NCBI GenBank assembly: GCA_018401705.1
Contig: JAGYKL010000005.1
Span: 98,062 to 162,061, forward strand
DNA from: Bacteroidia bacterium
Lineage (GTDB): Bacteria > Bacteroidota > Bacteroidia > M30B66
Reading direction: 5' to 3'
DNA length: 64,000 nt
Each line of letters starts with the position of its first letter. The first letter of the stretch is position 1. The notes under the pieces were generated by a model that had not been told where the DNA came from, searched no databases, and saw nothing but the letters and a program-made list of their open reading frames with translations. A program made the translations under genes and the position numbers. Shown here piece after piece: positions 38,701 through 46,892 of the stretch.

Positions 38701-39029
38701 GCATTCGACCGAAACACGAATTCTTCAACGGCGCCATCTCCGCCACCGGCACAAGTTAATGTAGGTCCTGAACCATTACATTGAGGAGAAATATCAGTTT
38801 GACTAACTAATTGCAGAGGAATGCCCGAAACCGAAGGATGATTATGCACTCTTAGGCTAACCGGAAGCCCTAAAGGAACTCCGTTGCAATCGCGATAAAG
38901 TTTCAAAGTAAAAATGTAAGAGCCATTGCCCTGGCATTGCCAGGTAATTTCTCCACCCATAAGATGAGTTGCCGAAACCCCAAAAGGCAACAGACATAAA
39001 CACAAAAGAATGAGGGCTCTACGAATCAT
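35715..39029 (-). CDS. Large secreted protein with fibronectin-like modules and type B T9SS (CHU_C) domain
   Basis: About 1,104 aa from the ATG at 39029; a TTG two codons upstream is less likely. Signal peptide (LLPFGVSA), then an N-terminal module starting THLMGGEITWQC ... LYRDCNG that is common in Bacteroidota surface proteins. At least four fibronectin-III/PKD-like beta modules occupy ~430-1000. The last ~85 residues are a type B T9SS domain: LWIPSAFRPTN ... FSIFNRWGELLF ... VQTGIYVYTLKF. Probably a surface or biofilm protein. It is divergent from a second type B protein at 39165. Confidence 0.9.
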   Translation of the reverse strand: MIRRALILLCLCLLPFGVSATHLMGGEITWQCQGNGSYIFTLKLYRDCNGVPLGLPVSLRVHNHPSVSGIPLQLVSQTDISPQCNGSGPTLTCAGGGDGAVEEFVFRSNAINLSGTPPAEGWIFTYDDCCRNAAIDNLIINANQTGFTLRAIMYPYNGNDASPCYDSSPVFTQLPATIICAGNPFTYNHNAFDEDKDSLVYAFAQPLDWLEGAAFNATTPGAIPWQAAYNVNSPFPGPGQNNSVPATINTQSGEIAFTPNYTGNFVTVVKVQSYRCGQLISEIFREIQVVILACGQNTSPQITAPFNDPGTGQQIAFTTTVQAGDPVSFTITTTDNEFLPIGIAQTISVNASGGQFGANFTDPNSGCPDPPCATLNPAPPTVLANNGSITFNWQTSCDHVALLNDCYVPANTHTFVLTFQDDYCPAPSYRIATISVIVTAPPVLQSPEFHCIDVEDNGNTTLTWTPVSDPDGYFNSYHIFSSTSLNGPYTAVDSIFNLNQSTYTHVGAGANNQSIFYFIRTRSGCGGQVFSPAADTLQSIYLDVTDLGAGIIDLQWNALGTPLPAGAQLPYRIDRAYDPDPFIAFATSNPTLYQDNMTGCLQEIFYEVFLDDASGCVSSSNISGGPFSNDEAPEPPVIDSISVQLNGNDVYLGWQPSPSADTEAYIIYKIENGVSTAVDTVYGINTTSYTITDANPSGGQVTYYVSALDECLEEGLPADEHATIYLTYDLNSCSGSVDLDWSEYFAWDGSVDSYEILQKVDDENFISIASVPGTQVSANIPNLEQGAIYCFVIQAVSNSVPASSTSNTICFLADVQALPEFTYLRNATIVSTGAAYSACIIDTSADIASYKILRANYPGAVFDTIYQSFIPPGVDELSYIDYGVLSFQQSYTYQYLLIDKCNNASGVSNTGRTIFLRAEALDGFVNRLRWNSYAEWDGGVGKYRVFRSLDGGQNFEHILDLPSDTMLMDVVADQVDTLMEFCYYVEAVEDIINSYGVRDTSRSNKVCVIQKPTLWIPSAFRPTNLQGNNVFKAQGLYEKLAINHNFSIFNRWGELLFITADPTEPWDGKYLNEYVQTGIYVYTLKFALPDGSSINRRGSVMVLD

Positions 39030-39164
39030 CTTCAACTGTAAAGTTAAAAAGAAAATGAACCTAAATGGATATACTTTCTTTCTTATAAATCCAATTCATT
39101 TTTATCTAAATTAGCAATTCGTTGATTTACTGAGTCTAATTATAAGGTTAATGATTGATTGCGT

Positions 39165-42137
39165 ATGAAACAAACCTACTTTTCTTATTTAATTTTAACC
39201 TGTTTCCTCCTTACAACGGCAGTTAGTAATGCGCAGAATGTATTGGTATATTCTGGTGATTTTGAGAATGGAACTAGTTCTTTTACTCTAAATACTGCTG
39301 GCGAAGTTGGAACTAACACTGGTAACAACCAGTGGATAGTTAATAATAGTTATTCTGGTGCACCCATTTATCCGAACACGATAAGTCAGGATAGCACCAC
39401 AGGGGGTTTAATAAACTTTGCTCCGTTTAGCAGGTACTTGCATATTCATGATTCAACTGCTGCAGCTAGTTCTAATGTTTCGAATGCCAATTTCGATCCT
39501 GCTGCTGCTTCAGATAGATTTACAAGCACCGATGCCTATTGTACATTAGGCTTAGACAGTGTGAGGATTGCATTTTATTACACTGCCGTGGGAGGAACTG
39601 ATGCTTCAGCAACACTTTATTATCAAGCCGATGGCGGAGCATGGACTGCTGTTCCAAATGCAACTTTCTCGAATCAGGTTAAATGGAGATATGTTGAATT
39701 CTACAATGAAGCATTCGACAATGTTAATGATTTAAGATTTGGGTTTAGGTGGACAAATACCTCAACAGCAGCAAGCCCTACAGTTTCATTTGGAGTGGAT
39801 GGAATTAGAGTTGTTGGAATTTATGCGCCTGAGGTTTACAATGTAAGGCTTGAGATAGACAGTATTACTCCTAACCCCGTTTGCCGGGGCGATGGAATGC
39901 TTTTATTTTTCAGTAATCCCGTGCCTTTATGTGGAACAGGATTTTATGAAGTGCAATTTTCGAATGAATTCGGAGATTTTAACAATTACACATCCTTAGG
40001 GATATTTCAGTTAAACAATGAAAACACCAATCAGATTCTTTTCACTTTACCAACACCGCCTGGGCTAAATCCAAATCCTTGTTATACGCTACGCGTGATG
40101 AGGGTGGATATAACGCCTGTTCTGGTTTCGGATACAACTATTTGTATTGATGTAATCAATTGCCCCAACCAGATTTTTACACTGGAACCAGCGGTATTAT
40201 CTAATCCATCAGATACTATCTGTATTGGCAGTGTGATTGATGTTCCGTTTTATTCTACCGGCGTATTCCAGAACAACACCTACGTTGCTCAGCTTTCAGA
40301 TTCAAACGGGCTCTTCCCTCCTAACCCAAATGTTTTAGGTTTTTCTAATGACGACGCAACCTATCCACCGGGCACCATACCAAGAGGAAACGTACCGGGA
40401 TTGGTTCAACCTCAACAACAGCCAATTCCACCTGGGTGCAACTATTTTATTCGTGTAATTTCAAGCAGTCCATCCACCATTGGTAATGTTTATGGACCAT
40501 TTTGCATTAGAAACTGCGACATTGAAACGAATGATAGAACCGATGTTTCATTTTGTATTGATAATGAAAATGGAGGTGACACACTGTTAACAGTGGATGT
40601 TGGAGTTGATCCGCCTCCGGCTGAATATTTCGTACCCAATGAATTTCAAATTCAATTGCTAGATTTCATGGGCTTTGCGGTGATAAACACTGGAGTAGTT
40701 GGTTCAGTGGCTGCAATTGCTGATACCACAGTTCAATTAAGCATACCAATTTTACCTCTACTGGGAACAGTTGGCTTAATTCCAGGAACATATTACATGC
40801 GAATTGTGTCAACAAACAGCGACCAACCCTGGGATAACCTGGGAACCTTGGTCAGACTAACCATCGGTGCTCCAAATCCAACGCCATTGGCAATAGACAT
40901 TGTAAACCCGAATACTGGATTGAGTTTAAATTTCGATGGCGATACTACCATTTGCAATGAAGAAGCATTGTTTTTCAGACTTAGTCCGTATAACCCAAGT
41001 TCTAGTTACGTTTGGTCGCTAAACAACGACCCTAACTTCTTTGAAGGAGGTCCATTTAATGGCATTTTGTTTAATGCGCCGGGCACTTATACTGTTGGTG
41101 TAACAGAAACCAATTTCGGGTGTGTTGGCCCCGGTTCAGACTTAGCTTTAATTGAAGTTAGAGACTTGCCTTCTGCAACGGTAATTGGTCCAACTCAAGT
41201 CTGTTTGGGAGACACAGTAGAATATAATGTTCCGCTTTCTGAAAATACCTATTACGAATGGGGAATTACCCCAGGATTAATTGTTGACTCTTTGAGTAAT
41301 ACTTCCTTTTTGTATTTTCCTGAAGCTGGAACTACTGTAATTACAATGTCCACAGTAAATGAATGTGGCAATCGTAATTCGAGCAGAAATATTACTGTAA
41401 GACCTCCACCAGAAATCTTAACAAATGTAGATACTACAATATGTGTAGATGAGCCTGTGCTTTTAACAACCGTTGAAGGCAGTAATTATAATTATTTCTG
41501 GAGCGAAGGTCCTGATTTACTTACGCAAGAGAGAGAATATGAGGTGCAGCCTGATACAACAACAACCTATTATATAAGAGTAACCAACTTTGGAAGTTTA
41601 GCTTGCGAAAGCATTGATTCTGTTACTGTTGAAGTAGCTTACCCAGATACAGGTAAAGTTTATGAGTTTAGCATTTGTGAAGGAGAACAAGTGCTGTTGA
41701 TGCCAGACACAGTTGCTTCTGTTTATGTTTGGAACACTGGTCAAACTGATGCATTTATAACTGTTCAAGATTCAGGCTGGTATTTCGTGAATTTATTTTT
41801 CGAAAACGAAGTTTGCTCATCGGTTGATTCGTTCTATGTAAAGATAAAGCCTTGCTTCCAGCCTTTGATTTTGCCGAATGTGTTTTCGCCAAATGGCGAC
41901 GGATTTAATGATGTGTTTACTGCTGGGCAAACATTTACCTACGAAGAATTTGCTATCACCATCTGGAACAGATGGGGAATAAAGGTGTATGAATCAGTAA
42001 ATCCTTACTTTGAGTGGAATGGCAATGACATGAATGGAGACAAGTTACCCGACGGAACTTACTTTTATATTGCCAGCTTAAAACACGTTGGAGAGGAAGA
42101 CCTTCAAAAAGGTAGCGTTACCATTTTAGGTCAATAG
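39165..42137 (+). CDS. Large secreted protein with type B T9SS (CHU_C) domain
   Basis: About 990 aa from the ATG at 39165; a TTG two codons before is rejected. Signal peptide (LTTAVSNAQ). A jelly-roll/MAM-like module (~25-215) is followed by Ig-like and PKD-like modules with paired Cys, for example the segments beginning DTTICNEEALFF and DTTICVDEPVLL. The C-terminus is a type B T9SS domain: LPNVFSPNGDGFNDVF ... ITIWNRWGIKVY ... LPDGTYFYIA. No enzymatic domain is recognised. It is divergent from the 35715-39029 gene across 135 nt. Confidence 0.9.
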   Translation: MKQTYFSYLILTCFLLTTAVSNAQNVLVYSGDFENGTSSFTLNTAGEVGTNTGNNQWIVNNSYSGAPIYPNTISQDSTTGGLINFAPFSRYLHIHDSTAAASSNVSNANFDPAAASDRFTSTDAYCTLGLDSVRIAFYYTAVGGTDASATLYYQADGGAWTAVPNATFSNQVKWRYVEFYNEAFDNVNDLRFGFRWTNTSTAASPTVSFGVDGIRVVGIYAPEVYNVRLEIDSITPNPVCRGDGMLLFFSNPVPLCGTGFYEVQFSNEFGDFNNYTSLGIFQLNNENTNQILFTLPTPPGLNPNPCYTLRVMRVDITPVLVSDTTICIDVINCPNQIFTLEPAVLSNPSDTICIGSVIDVPFYSTGVFQNNTYVAQLSDSNGLFPPNPNVLGFSNDDATYPPGTIPRGNVPGLVQPQQQPIPPGCNYFIRVISSSPSTIGNVYGPFCIRNCDIETNDRTDVSFCIDNENGGDTLLTVDVGVDPPPAEYFVPNEFQIQLLDFMGFAVINTGVVGSVAAIADTTVQLSIPILPLLGTVGLIPGTYYMRIVSTNSDQPWDNLGTLVRLTIGAPNPTPLAIDIVNPNTGLSLNFDGDTTICNEEALFFRLSPYNPSSSYVWSLNNDPNFFEGGPFNGILFNAPGTYTVGVTETNFGCVGPGSDLALIEVRDLPSATVIGPTQVCLGDTVEYNVPLSENTYYEWGITPGLIVDSLSNTSFLYFPEAGTTVITMSTVNECGNRNSSRNITVRPPPEILTNVDTTICVDEPVLLTTVEGSNYNYFWSEGPDLLTQEREYEVQPDTTTTYYIRVTNFGSLACESIDSVTVEVAYPDTGKVYEFSICEGEQVLLMPDTVASVYVWNTGQTDAFITVQDSGWYFVNLFFENEVCSSVDSFYVKIKPCFQPLILPNVFSPNGDGFNDVFTAGQTFTYEEFAITIWNRWGIKVYESVNPYFEWNGNDMNGDKLPDGTYFYIASLKHVGEEDLQKGSVTILGQ

Positions 42138-42155
42138 ATCAAATAATTCAATTTG

Positions 42156-42191
42156 AAAGGGGAATGAATCTACAGGGATTTATTCCCCTTT
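42156..42191. terminator. Inverted repeat, probable bidirectional terminator
   Basis: AAAGGGGAAT / ATTCCCCTTT, a 10-bp perfect stem with a 16-nt loop and a T-run in plus sense. It lies between convergent genes; the right arm overlaps the last codons of the minus-strand gene. Confidence 0.7.
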
Positions 42192-42677
42192 TTCCATTCC
42201 AACTTTGTTGTGGATATTATAGAGATAAGCTGCCTTGATTGGAATTTCAAAAACTATCTCAGACCTGTAGGGAATACTTCCCTGCGTAGCAGGAACAAAC
42301 ACCAGATCATCGAGAAGCTTTATTAATTGCTCATCAATACCAAAACCAACTTTGCTAATTGCATAAGCTTCTTGAACCTGACCATTAAAATTAACCTGAA
42401 AGCCGATCATTGAATTTGCCACCAAATTAGCATTGAAAGCTTCTTCAGAAATTTCAAGGTGATTGTATAGATATCTGAAAAGCGAATCTTCACCTTCAAG
42501 GAAAAATGCCTCGTGGTTATCGATATCGAAGTTTACATCATAATCTTTTCCTTTATCAAGTAGCTTTTGTTTTGCATCTGTTTCGGTTGGTGTATAACCT
42601 GTTGAAGAAGGATTCTGTGCAAAAGAAATTTGAACTAAGGAAATACTGGTAACTAAAGCTAGTATGGTTATTTTCAT
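42180..42677 (-). CDS. TonB C-terminal-domain-like exported protein
   Basis: A 165-aa protein with a signal peptide (VQISFAQ). Residues ~85-150 resemble a TonB C-terminal domain: IGFQVNFNGQVQEAYAISKVGFGIDEQL, then a strand pattern VFVPATQGSIPYRSEIVFEIPI. There is no N-terminal membrane anchor, so it is probably not a classical energy transducer but one of the many periplasmic TonB-box-like proteins of Bacteroidota. The role is unknown. Confidence 0.7.
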   Translation of the reverse strand: MKITILALVTSISLVQISFAQNPSSTGYTPTETDAKQKLLDKGKDYDVNFDIDNHEAFFLEGEDSLFRYLYNHLEISEEAFNANLVANSMIGFQVNFNGQVQEAYAISKVGFGIDEQLIKLLDDLVFVPATQGSIPYRSEIVFEIPIKAAYLYNIHNKVGMEKGE

Positions 42678-42770
42678 AATGATGTAGGTTTAGGTTATAT
42701 GCAAAAATAGAATGTCTTTGTTTCCAAAAATCAATTTGTAAGAAAGAGTAATTTTTTATAGTTATTCAGG

Positions 42771-43676
42771 TTAGGATTTCTTGCCTCTAACCATTCGCTC
42801 TATCTGATCCCACATTGGTTCAGGTACATGACTAAGATTATTAAATTCTCCACCTCCTTGCAACCACTCCCCACCATCGATGGTAACTACTTCGCCGTTA
42901 ACATAAGCAGAATAGTCTGACAAAAGGTAAGCTGCCAGATTAGCTAATTCAGGGTGTTCTCCGAAACGTTTCATAGGGATTCGCTCAAGCGGGTCAATCT
43001 TTTTAGCAAGTTCATCGGGGAACAATCGGCTCCAGGCACCTTGAGTAGGAAAAGGCCCCGGGGCAATGGCATTGCTTCTAATACCATATTTGGCCCATTC
43101 CGCAGCTAAGCTGCGAGTTAAAGCTAAGACACCCGCCTTTGCGCAAGCTGAAGGCACAACGTATCCTGAGCCAGTCCAAGCGTATGTAGTAACAATATTC
43201 AAAAATGTACCTTGACGTTTTTCAGCAATCCATTTTTTACCCATTGCCAGGGTGCAATTGTAGGTTCCTTTAAGCACAATATCAACAATAGTATCGAATG
43301 CACGATGAGAAAGACGCTCTGTTGGACTAATAAAATTTCCGGCAGCATTATTCAGCCAGCAATCTATTGGACCTAATTCTGTCCATGCTTTTTCAATAGC
43401 AGCTTCTACCTGGTCATTGTTTCGTACATCACAAACAGCATAACTAGCCTTCCCTTTGCCAAGAGCATTTAGTTCCTCACACGTTTTTTGCAATACATCT
43501 TCCTTGCGGCTGGTAATCATTACAGAAGCACCTAATTTCATGAATACTTCTGTCATGGAGCGTCCCAGGCCTGTTCCACCTCCGGTTACAACAATCACTT
43601 TTCCTTTAAATGCATCTTCGCGAAGCATTAATCCTAAATCTGGTTTTTGCATGGCATTATCTTTGTCTTCAAACAT
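42771..43676 (-). CDS. 2,4-dienoyl-CoA reductase-like short-chain dehydrogenase
   Basis: A 301-aa SDR. NAD(P) motif TGGGTGLG, then NNAAGNF, and the family-specific TTYAWTGSGYVVPSACAKAG, in which Ser replaces the usual catalytic Tyr of YxxxK. This and the stretch GPFPTQGAWSRLFP are as in DECR-type enzymes, which reduce dienoyl-CoA in beta-oxidation of unsaturated fatty acids. The start could also be the ATG at 43652 (MQKPDLGLM). A TATGTTTG match on the minus strand covers the first start codon and would favour the shorter form. It is divergent from the DUF4476 gene with overlapping start regions. Confidence 0.9.
   Translation of the reverse strand: MFEDKDNAMQKPDLGLMLREDAFKGKVIVVTGGGTGLGRSMTEVFMKLGASVMITSRKEDVLQKTCEELNALGKGKASYAVCDVRNNDQVEAAIEKAWTELGPIDCWLNNAAGNFISPTERLSHRAFDTIVDIVLKGTYNCTLAMGKKWIAEKRQGTFLNIVTTYAWTGSGYVVPSACAKAGVLALTRSLAAEWAKYGIRSNAIAPGPFPTQGAWSRLFPDELAKKIDPLERIPMKRFGEHPELANLAAYLLSDYSAYVNGEVVTIDGGEWLQGGGEFNNLSHVPEPMWDQIERMVRGKKS
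43658..43665 (+). promoter_or_regulatory. Possible -7 promoter box of the DUF4476 gene
   Basis: TATCTTTG, exact TAnnTTTG match, 29 nt before the ATG at 43695. It lies inside the 5' end of the divergent SDR gene. No good -33 element at the expected spacing. Confidence 0.35.
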
Positions 43677-43694
43677 ACTATATTTCTTTCCATT

Positions 43695-44387
43695 ATGCGA
43701 GCACTTACCATTAGCATTAGTTTATTATTCTTTTATAATCTTTCCGTAGCACAATTAGCAGAGTTAAGCTTAAGTTTAAGCGATTCTGCTTTTTTTATTT
43801 CTAAAGTTCGCCTAACAGATTACTCCCAGCCTGGTCAGGTTTTGAATATTTCAGAATTTGAACCGGGCAATTGTCTTATTGAGGTAAGCAAACTCAAAAC
43901 TGTTGGTCAATCAACAATTCAACAGCCTGTTTTTAATGGTAATATTTTTATTGAAGCAGGCATGCGCAATCATTATGTGATAAACTACGCCAATCAGCCG
44001 GTGCTTGTAAAAACAGAAGCTCTTGCTCAAGACAAAGGCAATGCTCAAAACATGATGGCTAGTGGCGGAATTCCAATAAATACTCAAGCAGAAACGGATG
44101 TTTTGGGGATGAGCAATTTCAAATTCAATGAGCAATTAGAAATGCTCAGGAATATTGATCAGGAAAGACAGAGATACATTACTGCCCGAGATTTACTTTC
44201 ACTGGGCACATTAAAATCATCTCAGATTGCTGAAATGATGTTGCTTTTTCCAAGTGAAACAAACCGGGTAAGAATAGCCGATGAAGGTCAGCAGTTTGCC
44301 ACTGATCCAGAAAACTATCAGGTTGTATTTGAGGCATTGAGCCGACGTTCCGCCGTTAGGCGATTATCACGAAGACTTTCTAATTAA
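43695..44387 (+). CDS. Exported DUF4476-domain protein
   Basis: About 230 aa from the ATG at 43695, which begins the signal peptide (MRALTISISLLFFYNLSVAQ) directly; a longer frame from 43647 runs back into the divergent gene. The C-terminal ~90 residues fit DUF4476, a helical domain of unknown function: FNEQLEMLRNIDQERQRYI, SSQIAEMMLLFPSETNRVRI, DPENYQVVFEAL. The N-terminal ~110 residues look like a small beta domain. It ends 1 nt from a convergent gene. Confidence 0.75.
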   Translation: MRALTISISLLFFYNLSVAQLAELSLSLSDSAFFISKVRLTDYSQPGQVLNISEFEPGNCLIEVSKLKTVGQSTIQQPVFNGNIFIEAGMRNHYVINYANQPVLVKTEALAQDKGNAQNMMASGGIPINTQAETDVLGMSNFKFNEQLEMLRNIDQERQRYITARDLLSLGTLKSSQIAEMMLLFPSETNRVRIADEGQQFATDPENYQVVFEALSRRSAVRRLSRRLSN

Positions 44388-44388
44388 T

Positions 44389-44631
44389 CTAGGAAATCGA
44401 CTTCCTAACTCGTTCGGTGTATTTTCTTAGAGAAGTTCTAAAATCATCACCCGATTGAGCCATTTCTTCTTTTACCCAAATAGCTGCCATGCAGTGAGTT
44501 AACTGCTCTCCTTCGTCTTCACCTTCTACATCAATTGCAGGAGTTTCTTCATTAAGAATAGCTTCTTCAGCTTTCTTAAGGTCTTCAACGCTATGCGTTT
44601 CAGTCAATTTTTTTATTACTGGAATCTTCAT
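44389..44631 (-). CDS. Small conserved protein, DUF6952-like
   Basis: An 80-aa cytoplasmic acidic protein. It begins MKIPVIKKLTETHS and has EGEDEGEQLTHCMAAIWVKEEM; this resembles, from memory, the small DUF6952 proteins encoded next to thioredoxin genes in Bacteroidota. It overlaps the thioredoxin gene by 4 nt, so translation is coupled. Function unknown; possibly an accessory to the thioredoxin. Confidence 0.65.
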   Translation of the reverse strand: MKIPVIKKLTETHSVEDLKKAEEAILNEETPAIDVEGEDEGEQLTHCMAAIWVKEEMAQSGDDFRTSLRKYTERVRKSIS

Positions 44632-44945
44632 TTTAGCAGAGAAATCATTTCAATTATCTTTTCTTCTTTTGAGGTAGCAGCACCTTTCACTAATTCACCG
44701 TTAGAGAAAACAGCGAAAAAAGGAAGATTATCAACTCCAGCAGCTTTTCTGGCTTGTTCTTGCTCTTCAGCGTTTACTTCCAGGAATTTTATTCCTGTAA
44801 ATCTTTCATCATCAGAAAACCTGCGGAATTTGGGAGCAATTAATTTGCATGAACCACACCAATCGGCATAGTATTTAACAACTACTTTATCATTTGAGCT
44901 AAGCTCTTCTTTGAAACTAGCGTCGTTTACGTTTAATACTGGCAT
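44628..44945 (-). CDS. Thioredoxin-family protein (CGSC active site)
   Basis: A 105-aa single thioredoxin fold, cytoplasmic. The active site is YADWCGSCKLIAP: CGSC in place of the usual CGPC, which tends to shift redox potential. The cis-Pro segment is NLPFFAVFSNGE. It follows mazG by 26 nt once the mazG frame is restored, and it is translationally coupled to the small DUF6952-like gene. It probably reduces or protects a specific partner. Confidence 0.92.
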   Translation of the reverse strand: MPVLNVNDASFKEELSSNDKVVVKYYADWCGSCKLIAPKFRRFSDDERFTGIKFLEVNAEEQEQARKAAGVDNLPFFAVFSNGELVKGAATSKEEKIIEMISLLK

Positions 44946-45027
44946 TTTGAATAAATTTTTAGGTCAAACAATTATTTCTGAGGAATGTTTTTCGCTTCAT
45001 TCCAAAATACATCCATTTCGGCAAGGC

Positions 45028-45753
45028 TCATTTCATCGAGACTTTTTCCTGCGGCAGCAGCTTTTTCTTCGAGATATGTGAACCGTTGGATGAATTTACG
45101 ATTTGTTTTTCGAGTGCATCCTCCGGATTGATATTTTTAAAACGGGCAAAATTAATTAGTGAGAACAAGAGATCGCCAAACTCAGCTTCCATTTTGGAAT
45201 CATCATTTTTATCTGCTTCATGTTTAAACTCTTCCATTTCTTCCTGCACTTTTTCCCATACCTGAGCTTCTTCTTCCCAATCAAAGCCAACACCACGAGC
45301 TTTTTCCTGGATTCGAGTGGCTTTTATCATTGCTGGTAAAGACGTTGGCACGCCGCTCAATGCAGAGCGATTTCCCTCTTTCATCTTAATCTTTTCCCAA
45401 TTTGCCTTAACCTCTTCTTCACCACTAACCGTAACATCTCCGTAAATATGCGGGTGTCTGCGAATAAGCTTCTCGCAAAGCGAATCAATAACATCCTTCA
45501 TATCGAAACTTCCTGTTTCAGAACCAATTCTAGCGTAAAACACAATGTGTAAAAGTACATCGCCAAGCTCTTTCTTCACTTCATTAAGGTTTCCCGAAAG
45601 AATAGCATCTGAAAGCTCATAGGTTTCTTCTAAACTCAAATGGCGCAAAGAATCCATAGTTTGCTTCATATCCCAAGGGCATTTTTCCCTAAGTTCATCC
45701 ATTATGTTCAGCAATCTACCGAAGGCTTCTGTTTTTTCTTGTAATTCTGACAT
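45028..45753 (-). CDS. mazG: MazG nucleoside triphosphate pyrophosphohydrolase, C-terminus shifted by a missing base
   Basis: As read, about 241 aa from the ATG at 45753. Two MazG domains: the first with LRHLSLEETYEL and ELGDVLLHIVFYARI, the second with VQEEMEEFKHEAD and EFGDLLFSLINFARF. It hydrolyses NTPs to NMP and PPi in nucleotide-pool cleaning. After NPEDALEK the frame turns into QIVNSSNG and stops at 45028. Adding one A to the five-A run (minus sense of 45106-45110) gives NRKFIQRFTYLEEKAAAAGK ... and a natural stop at 44972, a 260-aa protein close to the ~263 aa of known MazG. First gene of the mazG-thioredoxin operon. Confidence 0.92.
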   Translation of the reverse strand: MSELQEKTEAFGRLLNIMDELREKCPWDMKQTMDSLRHLSLEETYELSDAILSGNLNEVKKELGDVLLHIVFYARIGSETGSFDMKDVIDSLCEKLIRRHPHIYGDVTVSGEEEVKANWEKIKMKEGNRSALSGVPTSLPAMIKATRIQEKARGVGFDWEEEAQVWEKVQEEMEEFKHEADKNDDSKMEAEFGDLLFSLINFARFKNINPEDALEKQIVNSSNGSHISKKKLLPQEKVSMK

Positions 45754-45776
45754 ACTCAAAAGGTCTGCTTTTCGTT

Positions 45777-45784
45777 TACATTTG
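45777..45784 (+). promoter_or_regulatory. Possible -7 promoter box of the PagL-like operon
   Basis: TACATTTG, exact TAnnTTTG match, 7 nt before the ATG at 45792; this would make the mRNA nearly leaderless. No -33 element is obvious. Confidence 0.35.
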
Positions 45785-45791
45785 CATCAGT

Positions 45792-46892
45792 ATGCAATCA
45801 CAGACGGCTCAAAAATACAGCAAACTTATTAGCCTTGCAGTCTTTATGTTGCTCTTTTCAGAGCTTTCGTTTGCGCAATTATCTGTTTACCCCTCCTCGC
45901 TTGGCTTCAGGTATCACTATGGCTTTATTATTCAGCACAAGCAAGACATGGATCAGCTTGTTACCGGACATATTCCTGCCTATGAGCTTTACTATCGTTA
46001 CAATTTTTCGGGTTTGAAAGAATGGGAGAAATTTTTCAATTATCCTCATGCTGGAGCTGCTTTTCAAATCTTAGATTTTAATAATAGCAAGCTTGGTTCT
46101 GCCTGGTCGCTTATTCCATATATGAGTTTCCCTTTAAGGAAATCACGAATTGCAGAGCTGCATCTAAGGTCGGGTTTTGGACTGGCATACAATACCAATA
46201 TTTTCGATTTAGATAATAATAGAAAAAATGGAGTTATTGGCACCCACATTAATGCAGCTTTTCAATTTTTACTTCAAGCTCACTGGCGCATAATACCTCA
46301 GGCTGAATTACTTACAGCAATTTCTTTTACTCATTATTCTAACGGAGCGTTTAAAGACCCAAATGCCGGAATTAATATTGCAGGTGCCAATGTTGGCTTA
46401 AATATTAATCTTGGACGGCCTGTAAAAGTGAATCACAATTCGTTTCCTATAGTTGACAAAAGCTGGCGATATTTAGTCACCCTTGCTGGTTTTGCTAAAG
46501 AAATAAAACCTGTTAATGGTCCAAAATACGCTGCAGTTTCTTTGAGTGGAAATGCCCTAAAGAGATTTTCGCCAAAGAGTTCTTGGGGTGGAGCATTTGA
46601 TATTATGTATGATGCTTCGTTAACCGAGCGAGCCCGAATTGCAATGCAAGATCTTAGAACGCCGCTTCGCTCTGGATTGGCGCTTTGCTATGAGCTTCAC
46701 GTCGGAAAAATTTCAATTCCTATTCAACAAGGAGTCTATTATCTCAATCCCATCAAGGCTGACGGAATCTTATATCAAAGACTTGGAGTTAGATATCATG
46801 TTAATAGGAAATGGCAAGCACAATGCCTGCTTAAAACGCATATGGCAAGTGCCGATTACATAGAATTAGGATTTGGGTATTTTATTAAATGA
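45792..46892 (+). CDS. Acyloxyacyl hydrolase, PagL-like lipid A 3-O-deacylase
   Basis: A 366-aa outer-membrane beta-barrel protein with a signal peptide (FSELSFAQ). The motif FTHYSNGAFKDPNAGIN matches the PagL active site (His-x-Ser-Asn with nearby conserved Asn/Gly). PagL removes a 3-O acyl chain from lipid A. It is about twice the length of Pseudomonas PagL because of a second beta domain in the C-terminal ~150 residues. First gene of a three-gene run; it overlaps the next by 4 nt. Confidence 0.8.
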   Translation: MQSQTAQKYSKLISLAVFMLLFSELSFAQLSVYPSSLGFRYHYGFIIQHKQDMDQLVTGHIPAYELYYRYNFSGLKEWEKFFNYPHAGAAFQILDFNNSKLGSAWSLIPYMSFPLRKSRIAELHLRSGFGLAYNTNIFDLDNNRKNGVIGTHINAAFQFLLQAHWRIIPQAELLTAISFTHYSNGAFKDPNAGINIAGANVGLNINLGRPVKVNHNSFPIVDKSWRYLVTLAGFAKEIKPVNGPKYAAVSLSGNALKRFSPKSSWGGAFDIMYDASLTERARIAMQDLRTPLRSGLALCYELHVGKISIPIQQGVYYLNPIKADGILYQRLGVRYHVNRKWQAQCLLKTHMASADYIELGFGYFIK

